DNA from: Leptospira perdikensis
Lineage (GTDB): Bacteria; Spirochaetota; Leptospiria; Leptospirales; Leptospiraceae
Length of the DNA: 64,000 nucleotides
Direction of reading: 5' to 3'
Assembly: GCF_004769575.1 (NCBI RefSeq)
Contig: NZ_RQGA01000003.1
Coordinates: 558,001-622,000 of the forward strand
Below, one piece after another: positions 26,653 through 36,509 of this stretch; positions within the stretch are counted from its first letter, which is position 1; the number at the start of each line of letters is the position of its first letter. The notes below the pieces were generated by a model. The model did no database searches, was not told the DNA's origin, and saw only the letters and a program-made list of their open reading frames with translations. The position numbers were made by a program, and so were the translations under genes.

Positions 26653-27390
26653 ATGAAACAAGTCTGGAGGAAACAGAAACCCCGCACACCCGGTTTCATC
26701 CGAGCATTCACCATGGAAACACCTCTCGGGGATGTCCTGGAGGCTGAGTTCAACTTTCACGAACGTCTCGTTCGTTTAGCTGTCGAAATCAAAGAAGAGA
26801 AGGGTCGTATGTATGGTGCTACTGTGAAAAACGGCACTGTACAGGCTGAGAAGGATATAACTTCTGGCCGTGCTTATCCTGTCTTTCGAAAGGTTTGGCC
26901 CTTTCGCGAATACTTTAGTACCCTCCCCGATAAAGACATGCTTGCATGTATTGGTGGGGCGTACGAAATTTATCCCCCCTTTGTACCTGATACCCAAGAA
27001 AAAGGTCGTTCTTCCAGACTTCCTTTAGAATCGGCACTTTTTCCTTCCACTCGTTATGATTCTATTTTCGGCATTGTCCGGGAAACTCGGTTCCAACGTT
27101 GGAGAAGGGAAAGGCGAGAGGCAAGAGAGGCTCGAGGATCGCTCTGGTTACGTTTTAAGAGACGGGTCTGGGGAGATTTGCAAGATATCTGTTTGGGCGT
27201 TGGATTTGGATGTTTGGTCTATTATCTCTACTATGATTATGTCGTATTAGGATTGACTCTAGGAATTTTGGGTATGGTCGCAGGGCTTCTCGATTTTCTT
27301 GTCAGAAAACGTTCTGTCTTAATGACAAAAGTGTTGTCATTTCTCAGTTTCGGTTCATATTTTTTCTACAATGGCTACGTCTACTTTTAG
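26653..27390 (+). CDS. Conserved hypothetical protein with C-terminal membrane helices
   Basis: 245 residues. Residues 1-145 are soluble and mixed alpha/beta. A strongly basic stretch follows (RFQRWRRERREAREARG, about 145-165). Two or three hydrophobic helices fill 175-240 (DICLGVGFGCLVYYLYY, then VVLGLTLGILGMVAGLL). The basic segment before the helices predicts that the N-terminal domain is cytoplasmic. I do not recognise a family. It lies between the COX24-like gene and cheW, 27 nt upstream of the latter. Confidence 0.7.
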   Translation: MKQVWRKQKPRTPGFIRAFTMETPLGDVLEAEFNFHERLVRLAVEIKEEKGRMYGATVKNGTVQAEKDITSGRAYPVFRKVWPFREYFSTLPDKDMLACIGGAYEIYPPFVPDTQEKGRSSRLPLESALFPSTRYDSIFGIVRETRFQRWRRERREAREARGSLWLRFKRRVWGDLQDICLGVGFGCLVYYLYYDYVVLGLTLGILGMVAGLLDFLVRKRSVLMTKVLSFLSFGSYFFYNGYVYF

Positions 27391-27417
27391 GCGTAGGTTA
27401 CATTGTAGAAAAGTTAT

Positions 27418-27894
27418 ATGGCAAAAGAAACATCATCCGCAAACCAATTCATTCATGAGCAGTACATTATATTCAATTTGGGCGATGAAGAGTATGCGAT
27501 TCCCATCACCATTGTCGAAGAAATTGTCAAAATCACTAACCTAATCCGTGTTCCACAATCCAAAAGTTTTTTTGCAGGGATTATGGACATCCGTGGCAAA
27601 GTGGTTCGAATGATTGACCTTGCCAAACGTCTGAATATCAAAAACATCACAGAAACGGCTGACCGGGCCATCGTTATTAATGTCTCTGGTAAATCCATTG
27701 GTGTGATTGTGGACAAGGTGTCACACGTAGTGCATTTTCCTGCAAACCAAGTGGATCCACCTCCACCTTCGGTCAAAGGAATTTCTTCTAGATACATCAC
27801 CGGAGTGGGTAAAAAAGACAATAGGTTCATTATCCTTATTGATATTGAAAAAATTCTTACTGTGGAAGAAGTCGCTGAATTAGTGACCGTATAA
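27418..27894 (+). CDS. cheW: Chemotaxis coupling protein CheW
   Basis: 158 residues, a single CheW-like domain. [22 protein letters not shown] starts the first barrel, followed by [25 protein letters not shown], with the conserved G-I-x-x-I/L-R-G-x-V, and the second barrel ends in [12 protein letters not shown]. It links chemoreceptors to the CheA kinase at the cytoplasmic face. A PhoU-like gene and a chemoreceptor gene follow in the same orientation. No cheA is in the window, so this is probably an accessory copy. Confidence 0.95.
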   Translation: MAKETSSANQFIHEQYIIFNLGDEEYAIPITIVEEIVKITNLIRVPQSKSFFAGIMDIRGKVVRMIDLAKRLNIKNITETADRAIVINVSGKSIGVIVDKVSHVVHFPANQVDPPPPSVKGISSRYITGVGKKDNRFIILIDIEKILTVEEVAELVTV

Positions 27895-27927
27895 CTACTG
27901 AAAGGTTTCTGTTTTTAATTAACAAGT

Positions 27928-28644
27928 ATGATCATTTCAAAGTTTTATTACCTAAGAAAGAACTTATATTCCATGGCAGAACTTGTTTTGGAACAGGTGA
28001 TTCTCTTAAGTGAAGCTTTAGAAGATGATGATTATGCACAAGCGGAACGTATTGTAGAAAGAGATGATTTGATAGACGATTTGGAAAAGGAAAATGATAA
28101 CCTTTCCCAAAATGCCATTTTGGAAGCAGTGAGTAATCGTAATATTCTCGGTATGGGGGATGTAGACAACGACATCGTTTTAAAAAAAGACCCGTTACGG
28201 TTTGCACTCTCTGCCATTCGAATCACAAGGAACATGGAACGGATGGGAGACCAAGTGGTCAACTGTGCTGATGTTTTCCGCCATAAAACCATTCGCAAAG
28301 GTTTATTTAAAAACGAAGAACCAATGACTCTCATTTTATCTCGAGTGACTACACTTGCAGGAATGGCCATTGAATCTCTCGTAGAAGAAAAAGAGCGATT
28401 TATGGGAAGTGTCAATACTTTGGAAGAAGAATTGAATGCTCTTTGTGACCAAGCATTTCATAAATATCGCTGCGTTCCCGATATGGAAAAACAAGAATTT
28501 GCAGACGTGTATCGAATCATCCTCGCACTAGAAAGGTTAGGTGACTATGCGGTAAACGTTGCAGAAGAACTTGTGCGACTCAATACCGGCAAAGACATCC
28601 GCCATTTAGAGAATGTAAAAACGAAAGCTTCTAATTTTCCTTAG
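27928..28644 (+). CDS. PhoU-domain phosphate signalling regulator
   Basis: 238 residues, all helical, with two PhoU three-helix repeats. Each repeat carries an acidic and Asp/Arg-rich motif ([18 protein letters not shown] and [18 protein letters not shown]), the expected E-x-x-x-D metal-cluster sites. PhoU proteins link phosphate uptake by PstABC to the PhoR kinase and also control persistence in some bacteria. No pst or pho genes are nearby; the neighbours are cheW and a chemoreceptor, so the partner is uncertain. A hairpin terminator follows. Confidence 0.9.
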   Translation: MIISKFYYLRKNLYSMAELVLEQVILLSEALEDDDYAQAERIVERDDLIDDLEKENDNLSQNAILEAVSNRNILGMGDVDNDIVLKKDPLRFALSAIRITRNMERMGDQVVNCADVFRHKTIRKGLFKNEEPMTLILSRVTTLAGMAIESLVEEKERFMGSVNTLEEELNALCDQAFHKYRCVPDMEKQEFADVYRIILALERLGDYAVNVAEELVRLNTGKDIRHLENVKTKASNFP

Positions 28645-28685
28645 AAGGATTATAGTTTCACCTGCGGTGTAACCCTAATTCTTTT

Positions 28686-28710
28686 AAATTCTTTCCGAAA
28701 GAAATTTTTT
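28686..28710 (+). terminator. Rho-independent terminator after the PhoU-like gene
   Basis: AAATTCTTT, a CCG loop and AAAGAAATTT (one bulged A) form a 9-bp stem followed directly by TTTT, 41 nt after the stop. This separates cheW/phoU transcription from the chemoreceptor gene. Confidence 0.55.
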
Positions 28711-28775
28711 CATCCTTCTTTGTTTACAATTTATTTCCTTTTATCCAGATTCTCTCACTAACTTTGTAAATTAAT

Positions 28776-28805
28776 TTGACATCGAATATGAGAGGGTATT
28801 ACAAT
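28776..28805 (+). promoter_or_regulatory. Near-consensus sigma70 promoter for the chemoreceptor gene
   Basis: TTGACA (perfect -35), an 18-nt spacer, and TACAAT (one mismatch from TATAAT). The -10 box ends 9 nt before the ATG at 28815, so the predicted transcript starts about 2 nt from the codon. Confidence 0.7.
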
Positions 28806-28814
28806 TCCTTGCCT

Positions 28815-30590
28815 ATGATCAAACATGGAACAAATCCAAACCAAAAACCTCCTGGATTTATGGTTTCTTATCTTCTCATTACCAATTTAGATCCATTGAT
28901 TTTTTTTGTTGGGATGTTTTTTCTCTTTGGATTGGAAAATTTTGAATCCATTCTAAAAATATTAATTTATCTGGCTCCCCCGATCATTGGACTTCATGCT
29001 ATTTTATTCTTTTTCAAAAATCTAGAATTTCGAAAACAACTGCGACGGCCTGAAGGTATTATCTATACTGAAAAAGAGTTAATTTTTATTCGAAGTTTTT
29101 CAAAGACGGGGGCTTTGAATATTTTATCTACCAATGTGGGTGGACCAATATTAACCATGTTGCTTGCTTATCATTATGGTTTGGTAAAAACATATGGAGA
29201 GGTTGTATTTTTTATCATTCTTGGGATTCTTCTCGCGATGTCGATTTCTTCCTTTTTTTATGTTGTTGTTGAAAAGAAACTTTATGATGTCTATAACGAA
29301 CTTCATCTACCACCACTCAGTTTGTTTGCCAATTTACTTTTCCCTATTTTTTCTACATTTGTGATCGAATACTTTCTATTTGCTTTTTATGTATATTCGC
29401 AGTTTCGGTCGCAAGTGGATTCCAATCGTTTAGAAGTGATCTGCGTTGGTCTCAGTGTTTTTATCCTTGTGATGATAGTTATTTTGTTTGTTGTGCTTTG
29501 GAAACTAACGGGTAATACTTCTGCAACCATCAGAGATTTGTCTTCTATGTTAAGGGCATTTGCCGATGGAGATTTACGTTCTGAAATCAAAACAAACCAA
29601 ACAAGAAATGAAATAGGTTTGATCTCTGTTTATTTAAATGAAGCCAAAATGAAACTCAATCGATTGATTTCCTCTATCACCAGTCATTCGACTCGGATTG
29701 AAGGGGAAGCAAAAAATTTGGAAGGATTATCCGGAGAGTCTGCGGAACATTCCCAGGTCCAAGCAGCCTCTTTGGAAGAGGTGGCTGCAGCATTGGAAGA
29801 AAATGGATCTTCTATCAATGGAATTTATGCGGATTCTTTAGAACAAAAAAAACTCACAGCATCAACCAATGAATCCATCATTCATTTATTCACTTTATCA
29901 TCTAGTTTAAAACAAGTTTCGTTACACGCAAAAGAAAAAGCTGACTCTGTAGAAGGTGAAGTATCAAAGAGCGCAAAGTCAATCATTACTGCTATTGAAT
30001 CTATTAAAGAAGTGGATAAAAATGCGATCGAAATTGGAAAAATTTTAGTAATCATCAAAGAAATTTCGGAACAAGTGAACTTACTCGCTTTAAATGCATC
30101 GATTGAAGCGGCAAGGGCAGGAGATATGGGAAGAGGTTTTGCTGTTGTTGCTTCAGAGGTGGGAAAATTGGCAGAAAGGACAGCTTATTCAACAAAAACA
30201 ATTTCGGAGCTCATCAAAAGAGTGTCAGCATCGACAACCCTTTCTGTAGAATCGGTGCAGTCTGCAAACGAAACATTTAAATATTTATCGGAAAGTGTGA
30301 TTGATATCATTCGTAGCATTGACCAAGTTAATGAAGCAAATCTGGAACAAATTACCGAAGTAGAAGAAATTCGCAAACAATCGGAGAATATTGTGGATCG
30401 GTCGAGTTCGGTTTCTTCTGCAACAGAGGAACAAAAAAAAGTAAACGAAGAAATGAGTTCTTCTGTCCACCACCTGGCAAACGATACTGCTAAGTTATCA
30501 CTTATGTCCGAGAAAACAGCAAAATCATCACAAGAATTAAATTCCTTGATTCTAGAATTAAATCGAGAGTTATCATTATTTAAGTTATAA
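28815..30590 (+). CDS. Methyl-accepting chemotaxis protein (multi-TM type)
   Basis: 591 residues from the ATG that follows the promoter; a longer frame would begin inside the -35 box. Residues 15-230 are about six hydrophobic helices with no large periplasmic loop, so this is not the classical ligand-domain type. A HAMP-like segment follows ([13 protein letters not shown]), then a long MCP coiled coil with the tip [43 protein letters not shown]. It signals to CheA/CheW. The sensed cue may be membrane-borne, e.g. redox or energy, by inference. No Shine-Dalgarno is seen. Confidence 0.88.
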   Translation: MIKHGTNPNQKPPGFMVSYLLITNLDPLIFFVGMFFLFGLENFESILKILIYLAPPIIGLHAILFFFKNLEFRKQLRRPEGIIYTEKELIFIRSFSKTGALNILSTNVGGPILTMLLAYHYGLVKTYGEVVFFIILGILLAMSISSFFYVVVEKKLYDVYNELHLPPLSLFANLLFPIFSTFVIEYFLFAFYVYSQFRSQVDSNRLEVICVGLSVFILVMIVILFVVLWKLTGNTSATIRDLSSMLRAFADGDLRSEIKTNQTRNEIGLISVYLNEAKMKLNRLISSITSHSTRIEGEAKNLEGLSGESAEHSQVQAASLEEVAAALEENGSSINGIYADSLEQKKLTASTNESIIHLFTLSSSLKQVSLHAKEKADSVEGEVSKSAKSIITAIESIKEVDKNAIEIGKILVIIKEISEQVNLLALNASIEAARAGDMGRGFAVVASEVGKLAERTAYSTKTISELIKRVSASTTLSVESVQSANETFKYLSESVIDIIRSIDQVNEANLEQITEVEEIRKQSENIVDRSSSVSSATEEQKKVNEEMSSSVHHLANDTAKLSLMSEKTAKSSQELNSLILELNRELSLFKL

Positions 30591-30591
30591 A

Positions 30592-30909
30592 ATGATTAGT
30601 GCTACTTTTATCTTTAAACAAAAAAAATCAGATTCAGAATTTGAAACTTTAGATCGTTCTATTGAATCTCATGTAGAAAGTCATCCAGAATATCTTGGAA
30701 AAGATAGTTGGGTGAATTTAGAACAGGGGACTATGGCAGTTGTTTATTATTTTAAATCGAATCTTGGTTTGGAATCTTTAAGAACTTACTCAGATCATAC
30801 TTTGGCAAAGTCTCAATATTCCAAATGGTATGAGGGTTATCAAGTCATCATCGCAGAGGTTACAAAAACATATGGTGATGGTGGGATTTTACACGTAACA
30901 AATACTTAG
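30592..30909 (+). CDS. Small dimeric alpha/beta-barrel-like (antibiotic monooxygenase-type) protein
   Basis: 105 residues, soluble. The pattern ISATFIFKQKK, helix, YLGKDSWVNLEQGTMAVVYYF, SLRTYSDHTLAKSQYSKWYEGYQVIIAEVTKTYGDG matches the ferredoxin-like ABM fold, where short proteins bind haem or small aromatics. An H69-centred S-D-H motif and a W are in the usual cavity position. The exact family is uncertain. It starts 1 nt after the chemoreceptor stop, so it is co-transcribed; a shared role is not evident. Confidence 0.65.
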   Translation: MISATFIFKQKKSDSEFETLDRSIESHVESHPEYLGKDSWVNLEQGTMAVVYYFKSNLGLESLRTYSDHTLAKSQYSKWYEGYQVIIAEVTKTYGDGGILHVTNT

Positions 30910-30941
30910 TTAGTTGATGGTTTTCAAACTTTCTTTAAAGT

Positions 30942-33404
30942 TTAGATCCTAGTTTTGGAATCGAGTATATCTTTATAAGTTTGAAATATTGTTTCAATAT
31001 AAAAAGGTTTTCCGATAAAACCATCCATTCCTACTTCAAAACATCTTTCTTTGTGTTCGGCGAGGACGTGGGCAGTTACCGCGAGAATGATGGTTTTTTT
31101 AGGTTTGTTTATTTCGAGTTCTCGGATTTTTTGTGTGGCTTCAAAACCATCCATCACGGGCATCTCACAGTCCATTAGGATTAGGTCGTAGTTGTTTTCT
31201 TTGAAAAGTTCGACTGCAACTTCTCCATTTTCTGCAACATCGTAATGTACGTTAAATTTTCTTAAAAGTCCACCGACAACGAATTGATTTAAGACATTGT
31301 CTTCAACGATCAAAAATTTTTGATTTTTGATGACTTCTTCGATGGAATTGGATTCGGGTGAAAGGAAGGAGGATGTATTGTCATTGTTTATGGAATCAGG
31401 ATTTTCCCAAGGGAACTGACACCAAAACAAACTACCTTTGCCTAATTCACTTTTAACACCAATATTTCCCCCAAGCAAAGATATTAACCTTTCTGAAATC
31501 GCAAGGCCAAGTCCTGTGCCACCATACTTTCGTGAGGTGGAAGCATCCGCTTGGGAAAATTTATGGAAAATGAATGGAATTTTTTCTTCAGAGATTCCGA
31601 TTCCGGTGTCTTCTACTTCCAAAAGAATCCATTCATTTTCTTTTTTGAGTCTTAAAATAACGGATCCTTTTTCGGTAAATTTAACAGCATTCCCGAGCAA
31701 ATTGAAAATGATTTGGCGGATTCTACTGGAATCTGAATAAATAAATTTAGGAACATTGGGATCGATTTCTATTTTCAAATCAATGGATTTTGATTTGGAT
31801 TCAATGGATAATAGATCATAAATTTCAGTAACCAAATTATGAATGTCGAATTTTACTTTTTCGATATTCATTTTTCCCGCTTCAATTTTTGAAAAATCTA
31901 AAATATCGTTTAGAATTAAAAGTAAAGAACTTCCGGCAGAGGCGATTGTTTTCACAAGAGATTCTTGTTCTGAATCTAAATTGGTTTTAAACAACATTTG
32001 AGTGAGTCCGATCACTCCATTCAAAGGAGTTCGGATTTCATGGCTCATAGAAGCTAAAAATTCAGACTTGGCTCTGTTTGCAATTTCTGCAGAGTTTTTT
32101 GCTCGTTCTAATTCTTTTTGGATTTCTTTTGTGACGCTAATGTCTGTGGAAATTCCACAAAGTGCATAAATTTCTCCATTTTGATTTCTTAATGGAATTT
32201 TGACAGTAAGATAAGAAGTTACTTTTCCATCATAGAGATTGTGAATGGTTTCTTCTTCACGAAGTGTTTGTCCCTCTACTAAAACCAATTTATCATTTGC
32301 GAATAATTGTTTTGCTGTTTCTGTATCTGTGAATTTTTCATCCGTTTGATTTAATATTTCTTCTAACGGATGACCGAATAGTTTACATACTTCTTGGTTG
32401 GCGAATATGTATTTTCCTTCTGTGTTTTTTAAGTAAATACAGGCAGACACATTGTCTAAGATAGAACGAAGTTTTGATTCACTATCAATTAATCTTTGTT
32501 TTGTGGACTCTCCATTCTCATACAATTCCTGGAGTCTTTTCTGTGTTATATTTAAGCTATCTAATATTGAGTTTTTTTCTACTCCCAGTAGAATTTCACC
32601 AGAAAAATTTCCTTCTCCAAGTAAGGAAATCCGACTAAAGGCTTCATCAACACTGCCACCAATGATTGATGTAAGTGATCTATGCGTCAAAAAAAGACTC
32701 ACCGCGAAAAATATACCTGCAATAATAAGTATTGTTCTTAGAAAAAAAACCTTACTTTTTGCATCGGTAATCGCTCTTGTTGTACGTTCATCCAATTGAA
32801 GATACAAATTGTTGATTGGTTGCATAATCTCCGCTTTTGTACGGAGGTAATTGTCATCGAACAATAAATTGATAGCACGTAAGTTTGATTTAGATCCTGT
32901 TTTTATATCTGAGGCAACAATGGACATCGCTTCAAATTCAATTTTTGTCAATTGGTCAGATTTGAGTTTTGACTGAGAAAGTAATAAATGATCGGACCAA
33001 AGGAACTCAGCATTTTTCATTGAATCATAAATGCTCACGCGTTCACCTTCGTTATCTGGTGGTGGGAGTTTGTTTGCGATGACTAAATCCCAATAGGCAT
33101 AATCGTAATTTTTCGGTCGTGGGCGTTTGCCATCACGAATGTCCAGAATCATCTGGAAATAGGTTTTGTATTTTTCATCTTTTTGGGTCGCATACAATCT
33201 CACTAAGTTTGTGAGTTGGTCTGAGGACTGCCTCAGTTCGTTTGCAACTTGTAAGGATTTGTATCGGCTTTCTTCGGCCGCATCGATATTCCGTTCGCTG
33301 GCAGTATACAATAAGAAGGCTATAGAAACAAAAATAAAAAGTAGGATATTCAAAAGAAGGTAGGGAAAGAGTCTACCTTTTTGATTCCAAATTCTAGCCA
33401 GCAT
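30942..33404 (-). CDS. Hybrid sensor histidine kinase with PAS and receiver domains
   Basis: 820 residues. Transmembrane helix about 13-34, a helical extracytoplasmic region, a second helix about 222-245, a PAS domain about 310-430 (LRSILDNVSACIYLKNTEGKYIFA), HisKA about 450-515 (SMSHEIRTPLNGVIG, phosphoacceptor His), HATPase about 555-665 with NAVKF, DTGIGI and GGTGLGLAI boxes, and a C-terminal receiver (LIVEDN, LILMDCEMPVMDG with the phosphoacceptor Asp). It acts at the inner membrane and would pass phosphate to an HPt or to a separate regulator not found here. Its 3' end lies 32 nt from the convergent ABM-like gene. Confidence 0.93.
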   Translation of the reverse strand: MLARIWNQKGRLFPYLLLNILLFIFVSIAFLLYTASERNIDAAEESRYKSLQVANELRQSSDQLTNLVRLYATQKDEKYKTYFQMILDIRDGKRPRPKNYDYAYWDLVIANKLPPPDNEGERVSIYDSMKNAEFLWSDHLLLSQSKLKSDQLTKIEFEAMSIVASDIKTGSKSNLRAINLLFDDNYLRTKAEIMQPINNLYLQLDERTTRAITDAKSKVFFLRTILIIAGIFFAVSLFLTHRSLTSIIGGSVDEAFSRISLLGEGNFSGEILLGVEKNSILDSLNITQKRLQELYENGESTKQRLIDSESKLRSILDNVSACIYLKNTEGKYIFANQEVCKLFGHPLEEILNQTDEKFTDTETAKQLFANDKLVLVEGQTLREEETIHNLYDGKVTSYLTVKIPLRNQNGEIYALCGISTDISVTKEIQKELERAKNSAEIANRAKSEFLASMSHEIRTPLNGVIGLTQMLFKTNLDSEQESLVKTIASAGSSLLLILNDILDFSKIEAGKMNIEKVKFDIHNLVTEIYDLLSIESKSKSIDLKIEIDPNVPKFIYSDSSRIRQIIFNLLGNAVKFTEKGSVILRLKKENEWILLEVEDTGIGISEEKIPFIFHKFSQADASTSRKYGGTGLGLAISERLISLLGGNIGVKSELGKGSLFWCQFPWENPDSINNDNTSSFLSPESNSIEEVIKNQKFLIVEDNVLNQFVVGGLLRKFNVHYDVAENGEVAVELFKENNYDLILMDCEMPVMDGFEATQKIRELEINKPKKTIILAVTAHVLAEHKERCFEVGMDGFIGKPFYIETIFQTYKDILDSKTRI

Positions 33405-33562
33405 GGCAAGAATTTAGTGATTCATTCTGTAAGGTAAACAAAATAATATTCCAATAATACAAAACCAAGTTCAGTAGTTTTTTCTATTAAAGATTGGTTC
33501 TGGGTTTGTGTCTGTATTGGTTAAAAAAGTACTCGTACCCTTACTATATAAATAACAAAAAT

Positions 33563-34231
33563 TTACCTTTTTCCATCCATATAGGCCTGTAATTCTTGTT
33601 GTAAACCTTCGGGTAGACTTAAACCCCGTGCGCGGATTCTTTCGTTATATTTATTGAAAGACATTCGATGTTGGTTGGTGTTTAAATAACCTTCCAATGC
33701 TTCTGCCGCCCAAGACATAATTTCTTTAACGAAGTCGTGATTTTCTTCTAATTGATCACAGAACGGAATGAAAAGAGGACGGTTCACTGGCCTGCCGATA
33801 TTTCTATAAAATAAAAGGCAGTACAATGTTTCATCACCAAGAACCGATTCTGTTCGGATTTTTTCTTCAACATATTTTAAATTGATTGTATCCAGATAAT
33901 CAATGTTAACTGTTTCAGGAGCTAATCTTTTTGAAACAAATTTAGAAATTTCGTTTTTTACAAAACTTAAATTTGTGCAATGAGCGGGACAACAACTTTG
34001 ATCTTTGTGTAAGTCACATTCCAGAAGCAAAATACAATCCACATCAGAAGTGGGGTCGACAATCCCAAAGTTGATGGATCCTAAAAGTTCTAAAGCAACT
34101 TCATATCCTTTACGTGATAATTCTTGCGTAGCAAGCCGGAATGCCTGCATACGTTTTAAGGCATATTTTGTATCATAATTTCGATATTTGTTTTTGAGGA
34201 CGAGATACCTTTCGACGATGTTTTTTGACAT
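33563..34231 (-). CDS. Nucleotidyltransferase-fold protein, function unknown
   Basis: 222 residues, soluble. ELLGSINFGIVDPTSDVDCILLLE gives the G-S ... D63-x-D65 motif of the polymerase-beta nucleotidyltransferase superfamily, and VNIDYLD supplies a candidate third aspartate (D111). Between them is DQSCCPAHC, three cysteines and a His that might bind metal. The C-terminal half is helical. MNT-like antitoxins, kanamycin-type adenylyltransferases and nucleic-acid NTases share the fold; none is a clear match, and no HEPN-type partner gene adjoins it. A 158-nt gap with no gene lies between it and the kinase gene. Confidence 0.72.
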   Translation of the reverse strand: MSKNIVERYLVLKNKYRNYDTKYALKRMQAFRLATQELSRKGYEVALELLGSINFGIVDPTSDVDCILLLECDLHKDQSCCPAHCTNLSFVKNEISKFVSKRLAPETVNIDYLDTINLKYVEEKIRTESVLGDETLYCLLFYRNIGRPVNRPLFIPFCDQLEENHDFVKEIMSWAAEALEGYLNTNQHRMSFNKYNERIRARGLSLPEGLQQELQAYMDGKR

Positions 34232-34412
34232 AGGTGATCCGAATCTACTGGCGGATTGCCTTACAGTGAACGCCAGTCATACCAATTATACAACACCTTT
34301 TGGTTGTTGAAATTTGATTTTTCGCCGATAGTGGAGACTAGGGAACTCAAAAGCCAATGTTTTGTGGCCGTTTTAGTTCCGAGAATTTCCGGGAAGGGAG
34401 AAAAGAGAGGGA

Positions 34413-36509
34413 ATGATGGAAAGGAACTTTCTTTGGAAAGTGGGGCAGTTTGGTAAGTCAGCAAAAAAGGTAAGTCAGTTACTTTTTCGCGCGGGTTACG
34501 ATTTTCTCTGTCTTGCTTTTTCCCTCGGTTCTATTTACTTCCTACTCAGTGGATTTGGGGAGGTTTCGGCGGGGGAAGAAGACCGGCGAAATTCCTTATC
34601 AGGCCTTTATTTATCTCCCTTACAAGTGATATCGACAGAAGAAATTCAAACTCTGGATTCAGAAAAACGAATTCCCATAGATGAAGATTCGGGAATTGCC
34701 CTTCGGGAAGAACCCAAGGCAGTGGATCCGAATGCAGCCGATGTTCCCGTTGTCCCAGGAGCCGATACTCCGACAGAAACTTCTGGAGCAGACACAGGGC
34801 CTAAAAGTATAGAAACTAAGATCCGTGAGGCGGAAGGTCTTCTCAAACGATATTATAGTCAGTTTATTGAAGAAAAAAGAATTTGGGAAGATCGAGAAAA
34901 AGGAAATGTTTATAATTCTAGAACAGAGATGAATGATATTCGTCTTTTATTATGGCAGAGTACTCATAAATATTCAGAAACTTATATTGTTCGAGATTCG
35001 CCATTATTATACAACTTACATATAAGGCTTGCTAGGTTGTATGTTGAGTCAGAGAAATATGCACCCGCTTTACGCCATTACCTCGCTGCATTTCGATACC
35101 ACCCACTAGAAATGACGGAAGAGGGATTTAGAAATGGAGAGTGGCAAAAAGAAGATATTTTGGGATATGATGCAAATTCTGCAAAAGAACATGATCGTTT
35201 ATTCAATGAATGGAAACAATCAGAAGAAAAACTGAAAAAAACGAAAGATGAGCTTCATCTCAAGGAAAGTAACTGGATTCGAGAGGGGAAAAAACTTTCG
35301 GATTTAATTCCTCAATCAAAAGTTTGGAAAGAGGATGTTCGGATTGCGGAAGAAAATCAAAAAACCACCAAACAAAAATATGATGATTCTGTAAATTTAA
35401 GATATTTGGCGTACCTCAACAAACGAAAACAAGTGGAGTCAAGTGACCTTTATGCTTTTGCTAATGTGGTTAGGAAACTTGAGGATGATAACAAAGAACG
35501 TCTCAAGATAGTTAACAAATTAGGCACTGCAGGTAAAGGGATTTATGTTCTATTCGATTATAAGCGGAACACAGATTTTTTTGCTTATGAATTAATTTTG
35601 GAACGTGCTTACAGGTTGTGGAATGAAAATCCTTTGGTTCTTAATGATATCGCAGAACAATATAGGCAGGATGGAAAAAAGGAAAGAGCCGCAGACTTTT
35701 ACGAAAAGGGATTGGGAGAACTTTTAAAAATAAAAAATCCTTCCCCAGAGGACCAAGAAAAAATCATAAAAGCAAATCTTCGTTTAGCAACAATCAATGC
35801 TGATTTAAAAAGAAATATCATCGCCGGCCAATATTATGAAAAGTATTTTAACCTATCGCCTGATTCTATTGATAAAACGCGAGTTTCCTATGAAATTGGT
35901 GTATTTTTCAACTCACAAATCGGAGATCCTGATCGCGCTACTCCGTTTTTAGAATATTGGTTGGAACGAAACAGTAAAGATTGGAATCCTTCTTTAGATA
36001 AAGACACTGGGCTTACTGAACTTGAATCAATCGCTTATTACCATCTCAGTAAAAAAGATAAAAAACATAAACGTAATGAACTGGAGCGTAATAAGTTAAA
36101 TATATCCTTTGCACAGTGGAAGAGATTAGATGAAAAATTGATTCTTGCAGAAACTGAACTGAAAGATTTGGTCGAGAAAAAACAAAATCTTAAAAAGGAC
36201 CTTCTAGTAACCACATTAGATGATATTCTTTCGCAATACAGATTGATGGATTTAAAAATTGAAGACCAAGAAGCCGTCATTCGTGTGTTAGAAACGAAGC
36301 GAAAAAAAATTCCCTTGATTAAGATTTTATTTCGATTGGGTGTTTTGGCTGAGGAATCAAGGGACTTTGTTAAGGCAAAAGAGTTTTATGAACGAATCAT
36401 CAAAGAGGGCGGAGAAACAGATATCCGAGTTGCTCTTAAAGAATTGGAACGTGTGAGAAGAATTTTAGAAACAGGAAATATACAAGCACCAATCAGCGAG
36501 AGTATTTAA
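34413..36509 (+). CDS. Large TPR/coiled-coil protein with N-terminal membrane anchor
   Basis: 698 residues. An N-terminal hydrophobic helix (GYDFLCLAFSLGSIYFLL, about 28-48) anchors or exports the protein. A Pro/Ala/Thr-rich linker follows (about 90-125). Then come helical repeats with TPR-like units, for example LHIRLARLYVESEKYAPALRHY, LNDIAEQYRQDGKKERAADFY and KILFRLGVLAEESRDFVKAKEF, broken by two long coiled coils around 285-350 and 555-625. Probably periplasmic scaffolding. Function unknown. AGAGAGGGA lies before the ATG. Its 3' end overlaps the convergent lipoprotein gene by 17 bp. Confidence 0.75.
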   Translation: MMERNFLWKVGQFGKSAKKVSQLLFRAGYDFLCLAFSLGSIYFLLSGFGEVSAGEEDRRNSLSGLYLSPLQVISTEEIQTLDSEKRIPIDEDSGIALREEPKAVDPNAADVPVVPGADTPTETSGADTGPKSIETKIREAEGLLKRYYSQFIEEKRIWEDREKGNVYNSRTEMNDIRLLLWQSTHKYSETYIVRDSPLLYNLHIRLARLYVESEKYAPALRHYLAAFRYHPLEMTEEGFRNGEWQKEDILGYDANSAKEHDRLFNEWKQSEEKLKKTKDELHLKESNWIREGKKLSDLIPQSKVWKEDVRIAEENQKTTKQKYDDSVNLRYLAYLNKRKQVESSDLYAFANVVRKLEDDNKERLKIVNKLGTAGKGIYVLFDYKRNTDFFAYELILERAYRLWNENPLVLNDIAEQYRQDGKKERAADFYEKGLGELLKIKNPSPEDQEKIIKANLRLATINADLKRNIIAGQYYEKYFNLSPDSIDKTRVSYEIGVFFNSQIGDPDRATPFLEYWLERNSKDWNPSLDKDTGLTELESIAYYHLSKKDKKHKRNELERNKLNISFAQWKRLDEKLILAETELKDLVEKKQNLKKDLLVTTLDDILSQYRLMDLKIEDQEAVIRVLETKRKKIPLIKILFRLGVLAEESRDFVKAKEFYERIIKEGGETDIRVALKELERVRRILETGNIQAPISESI

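Noticed and set aside
33405..33562. 158-nt gap between the nucleotidyltransferase and kinase genes
   Set aside because: AT-rich sequence; no reading frame, hairpin or tRNA-like structure worth listing was seen.
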